A stretch of 17,523 bases of DNA from Verrucomicrobiota bacterium (GTDB lineage Bacteria > Verrucomicrobiota > Verrucomicrobiia > Opitutales > Oceanipulchritudinaceae). Position 1 is the first letter of the stretch; every line of letters starts with the position of its first letter. Of this stretch, positions 1 to 7,259 are shown one piece after another. The position numbers were made by a program, and so were the translations under genes. The stretch is taken from assembly GCA_009908535.1 (NCBI GenBank), contig JAAAOD010000245.1:1-17523 (forward strand). The letters are read 5' to 3'. Under the pieces are notes generated by a model that worked only from the letters and a program-made list of their open reading frames with translations, searched no databases and was not told where the DNA came from.

Positions 1-75
1 GATCCGGAGGCTCTGATGTCGTTGATCCGTCGCTACCGGCGCCAGCATACCCCCTTCGCCGACGTGAGAGGGTAG
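1..75 (+). CDS. possible C-terminal end of an unidentified gene, cut by the window edge
   Basis: Frame 1 is open from the first base to a TAG at 73-75, giving 24 residues that begin DPEALMSLIRRYRR and end FADVRG. The third codon positions are mostly G or C, as in the neighbouring genes, and the sequence changes character into repeats directly after the stop. That fits the end of a real plus-strand gene convergent with ugd. The fragment is too short to assign to a family. Frame 3 is also open here, to about position 105, so chance is a real alternative. Confidence 0.3.
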   Translation, partial: DPEALMSLIRRYRRQHTPFADVRG

Positions 76-270
76 GGGGGGTATCCTCGGCCGGGCAGGG
101 GTAGCATCGGCCGGGTAGGAGTAGCATCGGCCGGTTAGGAGTAGCATCGGCCGGTTAGGCCGATGATCGACTGGAACGGCTTCATCGATCTAGCCGATCG
201 ATGCTACGGTGGGGGGTATCCTCGGCAGGGTAGCGGTAGCATCGGCCGGGTAGGCCGATGATCGACTGGA
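76..270. repeat. tandem and palindromic repeat block downstream of ugd
   Basis: Three tandem 20-base units occupy 89-108, 109-128 and 129-148; the middle one is GGCCGGGTAGGAGTAGCATC and a partial fourth starts at 149. A 35-base segment at 141-175 recurs at 236-270 with one mismatch, and a 16-base segment (GGGGGGTATCCTCGGC) at 76-91 recurs at 211-226. Each 35-base copy contains a hairpin with arms CATCGGCC/GGCCGATG and a 5-base loop, at 145-165 and 240-260. GTAGCATCG at 141-149 is also inverted at 199-207. No gene was seen between 76 and 283. The hairpins lie just past the ugd stop codon and could end its transcript, but no T-run follows them. Confidence 0.85.
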
Positions 271-283
271 CCAAGTCCCGGCC

Positions 284-1648
284 CTACGGCTTCCCGATGC
301 CGTGGGCCTCGAAGCCGATGCGGCGGATTTCCGCAAGGTCGAGAAGGTTGCGCCCGTCGAAGAGGAAGGCCGGCTTTTCCATGACGGCGTGCAGCCGCCG
401 GTAATCGAGCTGATCGCTGCGGAAGGCGTCCCATTCGGTGAGGAGGGCGAGGGCGTGCGCACCGGTGGCGGCCGATTCAGGATCCGGTTCAATGCGAATC
501 TGCGCGTCGCCGGGTTCCCGGCCAAGATCGCGGTAAATCTGTTCCGCTTCCACCTTGGGATCGAATATGGCCAGTTCGGCCCCTTCGATGAGCAGGTCCC
601 GGCAGACGTAAATAGCGGCGGATTCGCGGGTGTCGTTGGTGTCCTTCTTGAAGGCGAAGCCGAGAACGGCGATGCGCTTCCCGGCGACCGTGTTGAAGAG
701 GGTATCGACGATGCGGCGGCTGTAGCGGTTCTTCTGGTAGTCGTTCATCTCGACCACCCCGCGCCAGTAACGGGCCACGTCCGGCAGGCCGAAATATTCG
801 CAGAGGTAGACGAGATTGAGAATGTCCTTCTGGAAGCAGGAACCGCCAAAGCCGACGCTGGCGCGCAGGAATTTCGGGCCGATGCGTGCATCGAGCCCGA
901 TCGACTTCGCCACCTGGTCGATGTCGGCACCCGTCGCCTCGCAAAGGGCAGAGATGGCATTGATGGAGCTGATGCGCTGGGCGAGAAAGGCGTTGGCGGT
1001 CAGCTTGGAAAGCTCGGAACTCCACAGGTTGGTGGTGAGGATGCGCTCCCGCGGCACCCAGTTGGCGTAGACCCCGGCAAGGGCCTCCACGGCGGCGCGG
1101 CCTTCCCCGGTTTCCTCCCCGCCGATGAGGACACGGTCGGGATCCTCGAGGTCCTCCATCGCGGTTCCTTCGGCGAGGAACTCGGGATTGGAGAGGACCT
1201 GGTACTTCCATTTCACCCCGTAGCCGTCAAGAATGCGGCGAATCGATTCGGCGGTACGGACCGGCACGGTGGATTTTTCCACAATGATCTTGTCGGAATC
1301 GGCGACCTTGGCGATTTCGCGCGCGCATTTCTCCACGTATTGCAGATCGGCGGCGCTGCCGGCGCCGACCCCGACGGTCTTCGTCGGTGTGTTGACGGAG
1401 ATGAAAAGGATGTCCGCCTCGCGGATGGCGCCGTGCACATCGGTGGAGAAGAAGAGATTGCGGTCGCGGGCTTCCTTCACGACCTCGAGGAGGCCGGGTT
1501 CGTAGACTGGCAGGTCCTCGCTTTGCCATGCCTCGATCCGGGCCGGGTTAACATCGACCACGGTGACCGGGATGTCCGGGCATTTCTGAGCGATTTTGGC
1601 CATGGTGGGTCCGCCTACGTAACCCGCTCCGATGCAACAGATTTTCAT
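284..1648 (-). CDS. ugd: UDP-glucose 6-dehydrogenase, animal/eukaryote-like type
   Basis: This 454-residue enzyme oxidises UDP-glucose to UDP-glucuronate with two NAD+ in the cytosol, supplying surface polysaccharides. The NAD-binding motif GAGYVGG is at residues 7-13. The active site is complete: Thr127 in EKSTVPV, Glu156 and Glu160 in NPEFLAEG, Lys215 and Asn219 in SELSKLTANA, catalytic Cys271 in GFGGSCFQKD and Asp275. Long blocks such as ICCIGAGYVGGPT and NAFLAQRISSIN match what I remember of human UGDH, so this is the long eukaryote-like branch rather than the roughly 390-residue E. coli type. The start is the ATG placed just before the Rossmann strand; the frame stays open far upstream, but that extension is antisense to pyrG and not credible. 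No good Shine-Dalgarno is visible. The gene diverges from pyrG. Confidence 0.95.
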   Translation of the reverse strand: MKICCIGAGYVGGPTMAKIAQKCPDIPVTVVDVNPARIEAWQSEDLPVYEPGLLEVVKEARDRNLFFSTDVHGAIREADILFISVNTPTKTVGVGAGSAADLQYVEKCAREIAKVADSDKIIVEKSTVPVRTAESIRRILDGYGVKWKYQVLSNPEFLAEGTAMEDLEDPDRVLIGGEETGEGRAAVEALAGVYANWVPRERILTTNLWSSELSKLTANAFLAQRISSINAISALCEATGADIDQVAKSIGLDARIGPKFLRASVGFGGSCFQKDILNLVYLCEYFGLPDVARYWRGVVEMNDYQKNRYSRRIVDTLFNTVAGKRIAVLGFAFKKDTNDTRESAAIYVCRDLLIEGAELAIFDPKVEAEQIYRDLGREPGDAQIRIEPDPESAATGAHALALLTEWDAFRSDQLDYRRLHAVMEKPAFLFDGRNLLDLAEIRRIGFEAHGIGKP

Positions 1649-1689
1649 ATCGCGCAGGAAAGGACCGGGCGCGGGGGCAGGCGAGGCTT

Positions 1690-1704
1690 TTTTCCAGTGG
1701 AAAA
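1690..1704. promoter_or_regulatory. perfect palindrome in the ugd-pyrG divergent gap
   Basis: TTTTCCA-G-TGGAAAA is a perfect 7-base inverted repeat around one central base. It lies in the 150-base gap between the ugd start (1648, minus) and the pyrG start (1799, plus), and its A/T-rich outer bases stand out against GC-rich surroundings. The symmetry and position suggest an operator for a dimeric regulator, or a promoter-associated element. I could not identify convincing -35/-10 boxes in either direction, so the function is inferred from position and symmetry alone. Confidence 0.4.
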
Positions 1705-1798
1705 TGAGCGCGGGATTTGGATTGCCAGCCCCGCCGGCGGACCTTTCTTCTGAACGCCCATGGGCAGCCGAACGCCCGGCACACCGGATCAACGCACC

Positions 1799-3415
1799 AT
1801 GGGAGAAGAGAGCCGCATCAAACACATTTTCGTCACCGGCGGGGTGGTATCCTCGCTCGGCAAGGGCCTGACCGCCGCCGCTCTCGGCGCCCTGCTCGAG
1901 CAACGAGGCCTCAAGGTCAAGCTGCAGAAGTTCGATCCCTACCTGAACGTCGATCCGGGGACCATGAATCCCTTCCAGCACGGTGAGGTCTACGTGCTCG
2001 ACGACGGCTCGGAGACGGATCTCGATCTCGGGCATTACGAACGCTTCACCAGCGGTAAGCTCAGTTACGCCAACAACCTGACCTCGGGGCAGATCTACGA
2101 TACGATCCTGAAGCGCGAGCGGCGGGGCGATTTCCTCGGCCAGACCATTCAGGTCATTCCCCACGTCACCAACGAGATCCAGTCGCGCTTCGAGGCCGAC
2201 CCCGGCGACGCCGACGTCATCATCACGGAGATCGGCGGCACAGTGGGGGACATCGAAGGCCTGCCGTTCCTCGAGGCCATGCGCCAGTTCAGCCTCGAGC
2301 GCGGGCACAATAACGTCCTTTTCATCCATGTCACCCTCGTCCCCTACCTGAACGCCGCCGGAGAACTGAAAACGAAGCCGACCCAGCAGAGCGTGGCGCG
2401 GCTGCGCGAAATCGGGATCCAGCCGGACATTCTTGTCTGTCGTACCGAAAAGACCATGGGCAGGGACCTGCGCCGCAAACTGAGCATGTTCTGTAACGTT
2501 CCCGTCCCCGCCGTGGTGGAGGAGATGGACGTCGAGACCTCCATCTACGAAGTTCCCATGATGCTCGAAAACGAGGGCGTCGATCAGCTCGTCCTCGATC
2601 ATCTCCGTATCGCGGACCGGCAACCGCGGACAAACGGATGGGATGAGGTCGTGCGGATTCTCCGCTACCCGAAGCACCGCGTCGAGATCGCCGTTGTCGG
2701 CAAGTACATCGAACTGCAGGACGCCTACAAGAGCGTCTACGAAAGCCTTGTCCACGGCGGCATCGCCAATGACTGTGCGGTGGAAATCCGGCGGATCGAC
2801 TCGGAGAAACTGGAGGAATCCGGCGACACCGCTCCCTTGCTGGAAGCGGACGGCATCCTCGTCCCCGGCGGATTCGGCGAACGCGGCATCGAGGGGAAGA
2901 TCGAAGCGGTGCGCCTCGCCCGGGAAAGCGGTATTCCCTACTTCGGCCTCTGTCTTGGCATGCAGGTGGCCGTGATCGAGTTCGCGCGCAATGTCGCCGG
3001 GCTGGAAGAAGCGCACAGCTCGGAATTCCAAGGGGACACCCCGTATCCCGTCATCGACCTTATGCCGGAACAGCGCGGGCTCGAGGACAAAGGGGCCAGC
3101 ATGCGACTCGGCGCCTATGACTGCGCCCTCGTCGAAGGTTCCCGCGTCCAGGCCATGTACGGCACGGACAGGATCTCGGAACGGCACCGCCACCGCTACG
3201 AGTTCAACAATGAATACCGCCAGCAATTGGAAGAAGCCGGCCTGCGCTTGGCCGGGATCAATCCGGGACGGGAACTGGTTGAGATCGTCGAGAATTCGGA
3301 GCATCCCTGGTTCGTCGGTGTGCAGTTCCATCCCGAATTCCAGAGTAAACCAAGGCAGGCGCATCCGCTCTTCGCCCACTTTATCGAGGCCGCGCTCGCG
3401 CGTCGTGCCCTCTGA
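1799..3415 (+). CDS. pyrG: CTP synthase (glutamine-hydrolysing)
   Basis: PyrG aminates UTP to CTP using ATP and glutamine, the last step of pyrimidine nucleotide synthesis; CTP is also needed to make CMP-Kdo. The N-terminal synthetase domain begins with FVTGGVVSSLGKG at residues 11-23 and includes DPYLNVDPGTMNP. The C-terminal class I glutamine amidotransferase has PGGFGERG at 356-363, the nucleophile Cys385 in GLCLGMQ, and His511/Glu513 in HPEF. The length of 538 residues is normal. An in-frame ATG at 1760 would add 13 residues; I chose the ATG at 1799 because family members begin only a few residues before FVTGG. Neither start has a clear ribosome binding site. kdsA follows after six bases, so the two are probably cotranscribed. 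Confidence 0.96.
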   Translation: MGEESRIKHIFVTGGVVSSLGKGLTAAALGALLEQRGLKVKLQKFDPYLNVDPGTMNPFQHGEVYVLDDGSETDLDLGHYERFTSGKLSYANNLTSGQIYDTILKRERRGDFLGQTIQVIPHVTNEIQSRFEADPGDADVIITEIGGTVGDIEGLPFLEAMRQFSLERGHNNVLFIHVTLVPYLNAAGELKTKPTQQSVARLREIGIQPDILVCRTEKTMGRDLRRKLSMFCNVPVPAVVEEMDVETSIYEVPMMLENEGVDQLVLDHLRIADRQPRTNGWDEVVRILRYPKHRVEIAVVGKYIELQDAYKSVYESLVHGGIANDCAVEIRRIDSEKLEESGDTAPLLEADGILVPGGFGERGIEGKIEAVRLARESGIPYFGLCLGMQVAVIEFARNVAGLEEAHSSEFQGDTPYPVIDLMPEQRGLEDKGASMRLGAYDCALVEGSRVQAMYGTDRISERHRHRYEFNNEYRQQLEEAGLRLAGINPGRELVEIVENSEHPWFVGVQFHPEFQSKPRQAHPLFAHFIEAALARRAL

Positions 3416-3421
3416 ACCCTT

Positions 3422-4222
3422 ATGTCCGAAGCCACCGCGCCCATTCTCATCGCCGGCCCCTGCATGCTCGAGTCGGCGGCCGTCTGCGAGGCCGTCGCCG
3501 CCGAACTCGACCGCCTCCGCACCCGCTGTCCGCAGCTCCGGATCCTTTTCAAAGGCTCCTTCGACAAGGCGAACCGGACCTCCCTCTCCTCGCCGCGCGG
3601 TCCGGGGCTGGAGAAGGGCCTCGAAATGCTGCGCGCCGTGACGGATCGCTTCGGGTTCGAGACCCTTACCGATATCCACCTCCCTGAACAGGCGGCTCCG
3701 GCAGCGGAGGTGGTCCGCGTGCTGCAGATCCCCGCCTTTCTCTGCCGCCAGACCGACCTTCTCGCCGCCGCCGCTGCGACCGGCGCCATCGTCAACGTGA
3801 AGAAGGGACAGTTCCTCAGCCCGGCGGAAATGGAATACCCCCTCCGCAAACTGGAGGCCGCCGGGGCCCGCGACATCTGGCTAACCGAACGCGGCACCAC
3901 CTTCGGCTACCGGAACCTCGTCGTCGATATGCGCGCCTTCCCGCAAATGGCCGCTTTCGGCCGCCCCGTCATCTTCGACGCCACCCACAGCGTGCAGACT
4001 CCCGGCGGAGCCACCACCTCCGGCAAGCGGGAATTCGTCCCAACCCTCGCCCGCGCGGCCCTCGCCGCCGGCGCCGACGGTCTTTTCGTCGAAACCCATC
4101 CCGATCCTGACAACGCCCTTTCCGACGGCCCCAATCAGATCCCGCTTGAGCATCTCGGAGAGCTGCTCGAGCAGGTCCTTCGCATTCACGAAACGGTGAA
4201 GGGGTCAGACCTTGGATTTTGA
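3422..4222 (+). CDS. kdsA: 3-deoxy-8-phosphooctulonate (Kdo-8-phosphate) synthase, metal-dependent type
   Basis: KdsA condenses phosphoenolpyruvate with arabinose 5-phosphate to Kdo-8-phosphate, the first committed step toward the Kdo of lipopolysaccharide inner core. The 266-residue TIM-barrel protein carries IAGPCMLES, FKGSFDKANR, IPAFLCRQTDLL, NVKKGQFLSP and LTERGTTFGY. Cys14, His189 (DATHS), Glu224 (VETHP) and Asp235 (ALSDG) match the metal ligands of the Aquifex aeolicus enzyme. The metal-independent E. coli type has Asn where Cys14 stands, so a metalloenzyme is predicted. The start lies six bases after the pyrG stop, with no visible ribosome binding site, suggesting translational coupling. 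The last residues (GSDLGF) and the TGA come from the inverted-repeat element at 4199-4283. Confidence 0.95.
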   Translation: MSEATAPILIAGPCMLESAAVCEAVAAELDRLRTRCPQLRILFKGSFDKANRTSLSSPRGPGLEKGLEMLRAVTDRFGFETLTDIHLPEQAAPAAEVVRVLQIPAFLCRQTDLLAAAAATGAIVNVKKGQFLSPAEMEYPLRKLEAAGARDIWLTERGTTFGYRNLVVDMRAFPQMAAFGRPVIFDATHSVQTPGGATTSGKREFVPTLARAALAAGADGLFVETHPDPDNALSDGPNQIPLEHLGELLEQVLRIHETVKGSDLGF

Positions 4223-4283
4223 CATGAGGGGTCTTGGGGACTCCAGCGGGGCGGTTATACCAAAATCCAAGGTCTGACCCCTT
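4199..4283. repeat. inverted-repeat element, probable bidirectional terminator between convergent genes
   Basis: Perfect 23-base arms lie at 4199-4221 and 4261-4283 around a 39-base spacer. The left arm includes GGGGTCAGACCTTGGATTTT; the right arm is its reverse complement. The kdsA stop (4220-4222) begins inside the left arm, and the stop of the opposing exoribonuclease gene (4288-4290) lies five bases beyond the right arm. Such a long stem between converging genes should act as a transcription terminator on both strands. From memory, closely similar GGGGTCAGACC-type repeats are scattered in many genomes, sometimes near IS200-like/REP-associated transposases; that is recollection, not a search. 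No transposase is in the window, so a non-autonomous mobile element is an inference. Confidence 0.85.
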
Positions 4284-4287
4284 TCCT

Positions 4288-5241
4288 TTACTTCACGAGG
4301 ACGGGGGCGCCGAGGCCGGGAACGAAGTCGGAGAATTCCTGTCCCTCGGGGGTGGAGCGGAGGGCGTACTGGACCATGCCCATCTTGGCGTCGAGGTTGT
4401 CGATCATGGAGACGAAGACGGCCTCGGCGGTGGCGGCTTTGACAGCGGCGCCCCACTCGAGTTCGCCCTGGTGGGAGAGGATGATGTGTTCGAGGCGTTC
4501 GACGAGGTCCTCTTCGAGCCCGCAGGTGAGGGCGGCGCGGCGCACCTGGCGGTAGCCGAGGACGACATGGCCCTGGAGGTGGCCGGCGCGGCTCTTTTTG
4601 GTGGCGAGGTCGCCGGTGTATTCGAGGGCTTTGCCGAGGTCGTGCAGAAGGATGCCGCTCATGGCGAGGTCGGCATGCACTTCGGGGTAGAGCGGAAGGA
4701 CGGCCTTTGCCGCGCGGGCCATGCGCACGGTGTGCTCGAGCAGGCCGGAGCGGTAGGCGTGGTGCATGCTGATCGCCCCGGGGGTTGATTTAAAGGCGGA
4801 TTCCAGCTGGCTGATGGCGTCGGCGGTGGTGGACCGCAGTTTTTCGTGCCCGATGTTCTTGATGAAGTTCTGCAGCTCCGCCCACAATTCCTCCATGGGA
4901 ACGGGGGCGCATTCGATGAGATTTTCGAGGAAGCGGTGGTGTTCCTCTTCGGGGACTTTCTCGACGTTGGCAAGGGAGGGGGAAAAGCGGTTCTGGTAGT
5001 GATCGGTGGAGCCCTGCACACGCAGCACGGTCCCTTCGGAAAGATTGAGGAAAAAAGAAAAGAGCCGGGAGTTGGCGAAGCAGACGTAGTGGAAAACGCC
5101 GGACTTGTCGCCCAGTTCCACCATGAGGAACTCGGAATCGTTGCGCGCCTTGCGGATGTTCGCGCGCTTGAGGACGAGAACGGCCTCGAAGGGGACCTTA
5201 TCCCCCTGGGGCAGCTCTTTCAGTTCGGCGACAGTGTTCAT
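4288..5241 (-). CDS. yhaM: YhaM-type 3'-5' exoribonuclease (OB fold plus HD domain)
   Basis: The 317-residue protein resembles the YhaM/Cbf1 family, which degrades RNA, and in some members single-stranded DNA, from the 3' end using metal ions. An N-terminal OB-type nucleic-acid-binding region spans about residues 10-95 (FEAVLVLKRA, ARNDSEFLMVELGDKSG, NRFSPSL). The HD phosphohydrolase domain follows, with His170 in GLLEHT, the paired His200-Asp201 in ILLHDLGK, conserved histidines at 221 and 225, His257 in ILSHQGELEWG, and Asp281 in SMIDNLDAKM. The length is close to the family norm. There is no signal peptide, so it is cytosolic. It is last in a minus-strand run behind the secreted protease, with a 55-base gap, and converges on kdsA. 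The family assignment is firm; the exact substrate is not. Confidence 0.88.
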   Translation of the reverse strand: MNTVAELKELPQGDKVPFEAVLVLKRANIRKARNDSEFLMVELGDKSGVFHYVCFANSRLFSFFLNLSEGTVLRVQGSTDHYQNRFSPSLANVEKVPEEEHHRFLENLIECAPVPMEELWAELQNFIKNIGHEKLRSTTADAISQLESAFKSTPGAISMHHAYRSGLLEHTVRMARAAKAVLPLYPEVHADLAMSGILLHDLGKALEYTGDLATKKSRAGHLQGHVVLGYRQVRRAALTCGLEEDLVERLEHIILSHQGELEWGAAVKAATAEAVFVSMIDNLDAKMGMVQYALRSTPEGQEFSDFVPGLGAPVLVK

Positions 5242-5296
5242 GGCCCGACCGTTAGCACAGGAACCGACCGGGGCAAAGGTTTTCCCTTACCCGAAT

Positions 5297-7207
5297 TCAG
5301 GGAAGCCGGAAATGCCCGCCGCCACCGAGATCGGTGAACCACGCTCCGCTGCCGAAGGTGCCTGTGCCTTCGTAGTAGTAGAGCCATGCGCCGTCGGAAA
5401 GACGGTACAGGTAGGGATACAACTCCGGGCCGGTGTAGAAATCCCCGAGTTCAGGAAGGGGGCTGTAGGCGTAGACGCCGTCGCCGGGGGCCGCCCGCAG
5501 GAACAACCATCCCAGCTCAAGGTGGCCCGCCCATGGGAGGCGGTCCGCGGCGTAGGCCCCGAACCATGCCGAGCCGTGGTAGTCCGTGTCCGCGAAGGCG
5601 TAACTTCCGTGGACGGGGCTCGGATGCGAAGGGCCGGGGGTCCACGAAAGGTTGGCAAGAAAGCCGGCGTCGTCCCCTTCGGTGGAGTAGGGATCTTTCC
5701 GATACACCCATTCGACAAGGTGGCCGCCGGCGGGAACTTCGAGTTCCACCGCCTCGGGTCCCCGGGTGCCGGAGAGAAAGACCGGCCGCCCGCTTTCCTC
5801 CACGCTCTCCCCGTTGAGATAGAGGTGGACGGCGTCGTAGATGTCCTCCCCGTTGGTGGGGGTCCATGTGGAGTTCTCCTCGCTGGAGACGCGCCAATCG
5901 AAGCGCAGGGTGCCCGGCCCGAGCAGGCGCATGCGGAGGCGGGATTCGCCCATGTCGCGGATGTCGCCGGAACGGAGGCCGCCGTCCGCCGCGAACCAGT
6001 TGCGGTCGCCGCCGTTGGTCAGGGCGAGCGCTCCGTTGCCAACGGCCACGGCGAGGTCCCGCGCCTGTCCGGGGGTGGCGACGACGGCGGTGGCGCTGGC
6101 CGGGGCGCGGTTGCCGTCCGCATCCTCGGGCTGCACCTCGTACTTGTAAACCCTTCCGGGCAGAACCGTTGTATCGATAAATTCACGACTGTTCGCGGGG
6201 AGGCGGGCGATTTCTTCGGGGGTCCCGGTGTCCCTCCGCAAGATCCTCCATGCGGTTTCGGTGGCGGAGGTGTCGGTCCAGTGCAAACGCGCGGCGCGCG
6301 GGCCCTCCGCCTCGGCGGCAAGACCGGCGGCCCGCCGCAGGCCGGGATCGCCGCGCGCCTCTGCGGCCTCGCGGAGAAGAAGATGGGCCTCCTCGTCAAA
6401 GGCGCGTACGAGGGTTCTTTCCCTATTGCCGCCGACGACAACGCCCGCGAAGAGCCATTCGTCAAAATCACCGCGCACGTAGACGGGGCCGCCGCTGTTG
6501 CCGCCGTAGACGGAGACTCCCTCGAAATTGTGGAGGGAGAACCAGAAACCCCCGGAATCCCGCCAGGTGTCGGGGAAATCGTTCAGGCCGTGCCACCATG
6601 CGAAGAGGGGCTCGGGCGGGGTTCCGTGCATGAAACCGATGGCGTTGGGGTCCATGAATTCCGCGTCCGCCGGATAACCGACGATGGTGGTCACGCGCTG
6701 GTCCCGGAGAATGCCCACCTCCTCCTCCGCGTCGATATGGACCTCGGCCCAGCGGTCGAGGTAGCTGTTGTCGACCGTCGCGCTGAAATAGCCGACGGCG
6801 AAGTCCAGATTGAAAGTGTCGCGGCTGCTGAATTCCTCTTCGGTGCCATCGTTGCCGACGCGGTCGGAATAAGAAGTCCAGCGTACGATCCCGGCGGGCG
6901 TGAAGGACCTTCCCACAGGGGGATTCCGCAGGGTGCGGTGGTGGCGCAGGACAAAGTGGATCGCGGAGGCGGGAACCCACTGGAGGGAAACCTCATCGAA
7001 AACCACGTGGGTGGCGGTGGCGAAAAGCCCGTCTCCGATCAGCGAAGCGCTTCCGGTGTAGCCGCGGGAGGACAGCAGGGCATTGTAGAGGTACGGGTCT
7101 TCCTCAAGATCGCCGAAGGACAGCTGATCCGGCATGATGCTTTCCGCACCAAAGGCGGACCCGATCACGGAGACGGACAGAAGAAGCTGGCGGAAGCGCA
7201 TAGGCAT
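5297..7207 (-). CDS. secreted trypsin-like serine protease with fibronectin-like and C-terminal extension domains
   Basis: This 636-residue protein starts with a signal peptide (RFRQLLLSVSVIGSAFG, likely cleaved near residues 20-21). Residues 45-270 look like a trypsin-fold protease: His67 in ATATHVV, Asp135 in NLDFAVGYF and Ser238 in GGNSGGPVY form the expected triad in order. Residues 295-380 resemble a fibronectin type III domain (ARLHWTDTSATETAWRILRR, YKYEVQPEDADGN). Residues 400-522 resemble a beta-sandwich module common in bacterial surface proteins (GPGTLRFDWRVSSEE, HLVEWVYRKD, DDAGFLANLSW). The tail at 535-636 is rich in Trp and Tyr (WFGAYAADRLPWAGHLELGW, WLYYYEGTG), like C-terminal tails I associate with marine Verrucomicrobia. 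A second in-frame ATG is at 7201. It sits 52 bases after dxs, and its natural substrate is unknown. Confidence 0.82.
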   Translation of the reverse strand: MPMRFRQLLLSVSVIGSAFGAESIMPDQLSFGDLEEDPYLYNALLSSRGYTGSASLIGDGLFATATHVVFDEVSLQWVPASAIHFVLRHHRTLRNPPVGRSFTPAGIVRWTSYSDRVGNDGTEEEFSSRDTFNLDFAVGYFSATVDNSYLDRWAEVHIDAEEEVGILRDQRVTTIVGYPADAEFMDPNAIGFMHGTPPEPLFAWWHGLNDFPDTWRDSGGFWFSLHNFEGVSVYGGNSGGPVYVRGDFDEWLFAGVVVGGNRERTLVRAFDEEAHLLLREAAEARGDPGLRRAAGLAAEAEGPRAARLHWTDTSATETAWRILRRDTGTPEEIARLPANSREFIDTTVLPGRVYKYEVQPEDADGNRAPASATAVVATPGQARDLAVAVGNGALALTNGGDRNWFAADGGLRSGDIRDMGESRLRMRLLGPGTLRFDWRVSSEENSTWTPTNGEDIYDAVHLYLNGESVEESGRPVFLSGTRGPEAVELEVPAGGHLVEWVYRKDPYSTEGDDAGFLANLSWTPGPSHPSPVHGSYAFADTDYHGSAWFGAYAADRLPWAGHLELGWLFLRAAPGDGVYAYSPLPELGDFYTGPELYPYLYRLSDGAWLYYYEGTGTFGSGAWFTDLGGGGHFRLP

Positions 7208-7259
7208 GCGTCAATCGAAAGAGAAATTTGTTCGGGAGGCTGAAGAGAATAGCCCGCCT

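Noticed and set aside
89..158. CRISPR-like array of 20-base repeats
   Set aside because: The units are directly adjacent with no unique spacers, and no cas gene is near, so this is a tandem repeat.
302..1753. 483-codon plus-strand open frame over ugd
   Set aside because: It is the complement of a complete UGDH with all catalytic residues; no motif or signal supports the antisense product.
1649..3679. Long minus-strand open frame continuous with ugd and antisense to pyrG and kdsA
   Set aside because: It is the antisense of two certain genes in a high-GC genome. The UGDH domain starts precisely at the ATG at 1648, and the upstream part resembles no family I know.
5105..7243. 712-codon plus-strand open frame
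   Set aside because: It is opposite the secreted protease, whose signal peptide, triad and modules are recognisable. The antisense translation has low-complexity Gly/Val/Ala composition typical of GC-rich shadows.
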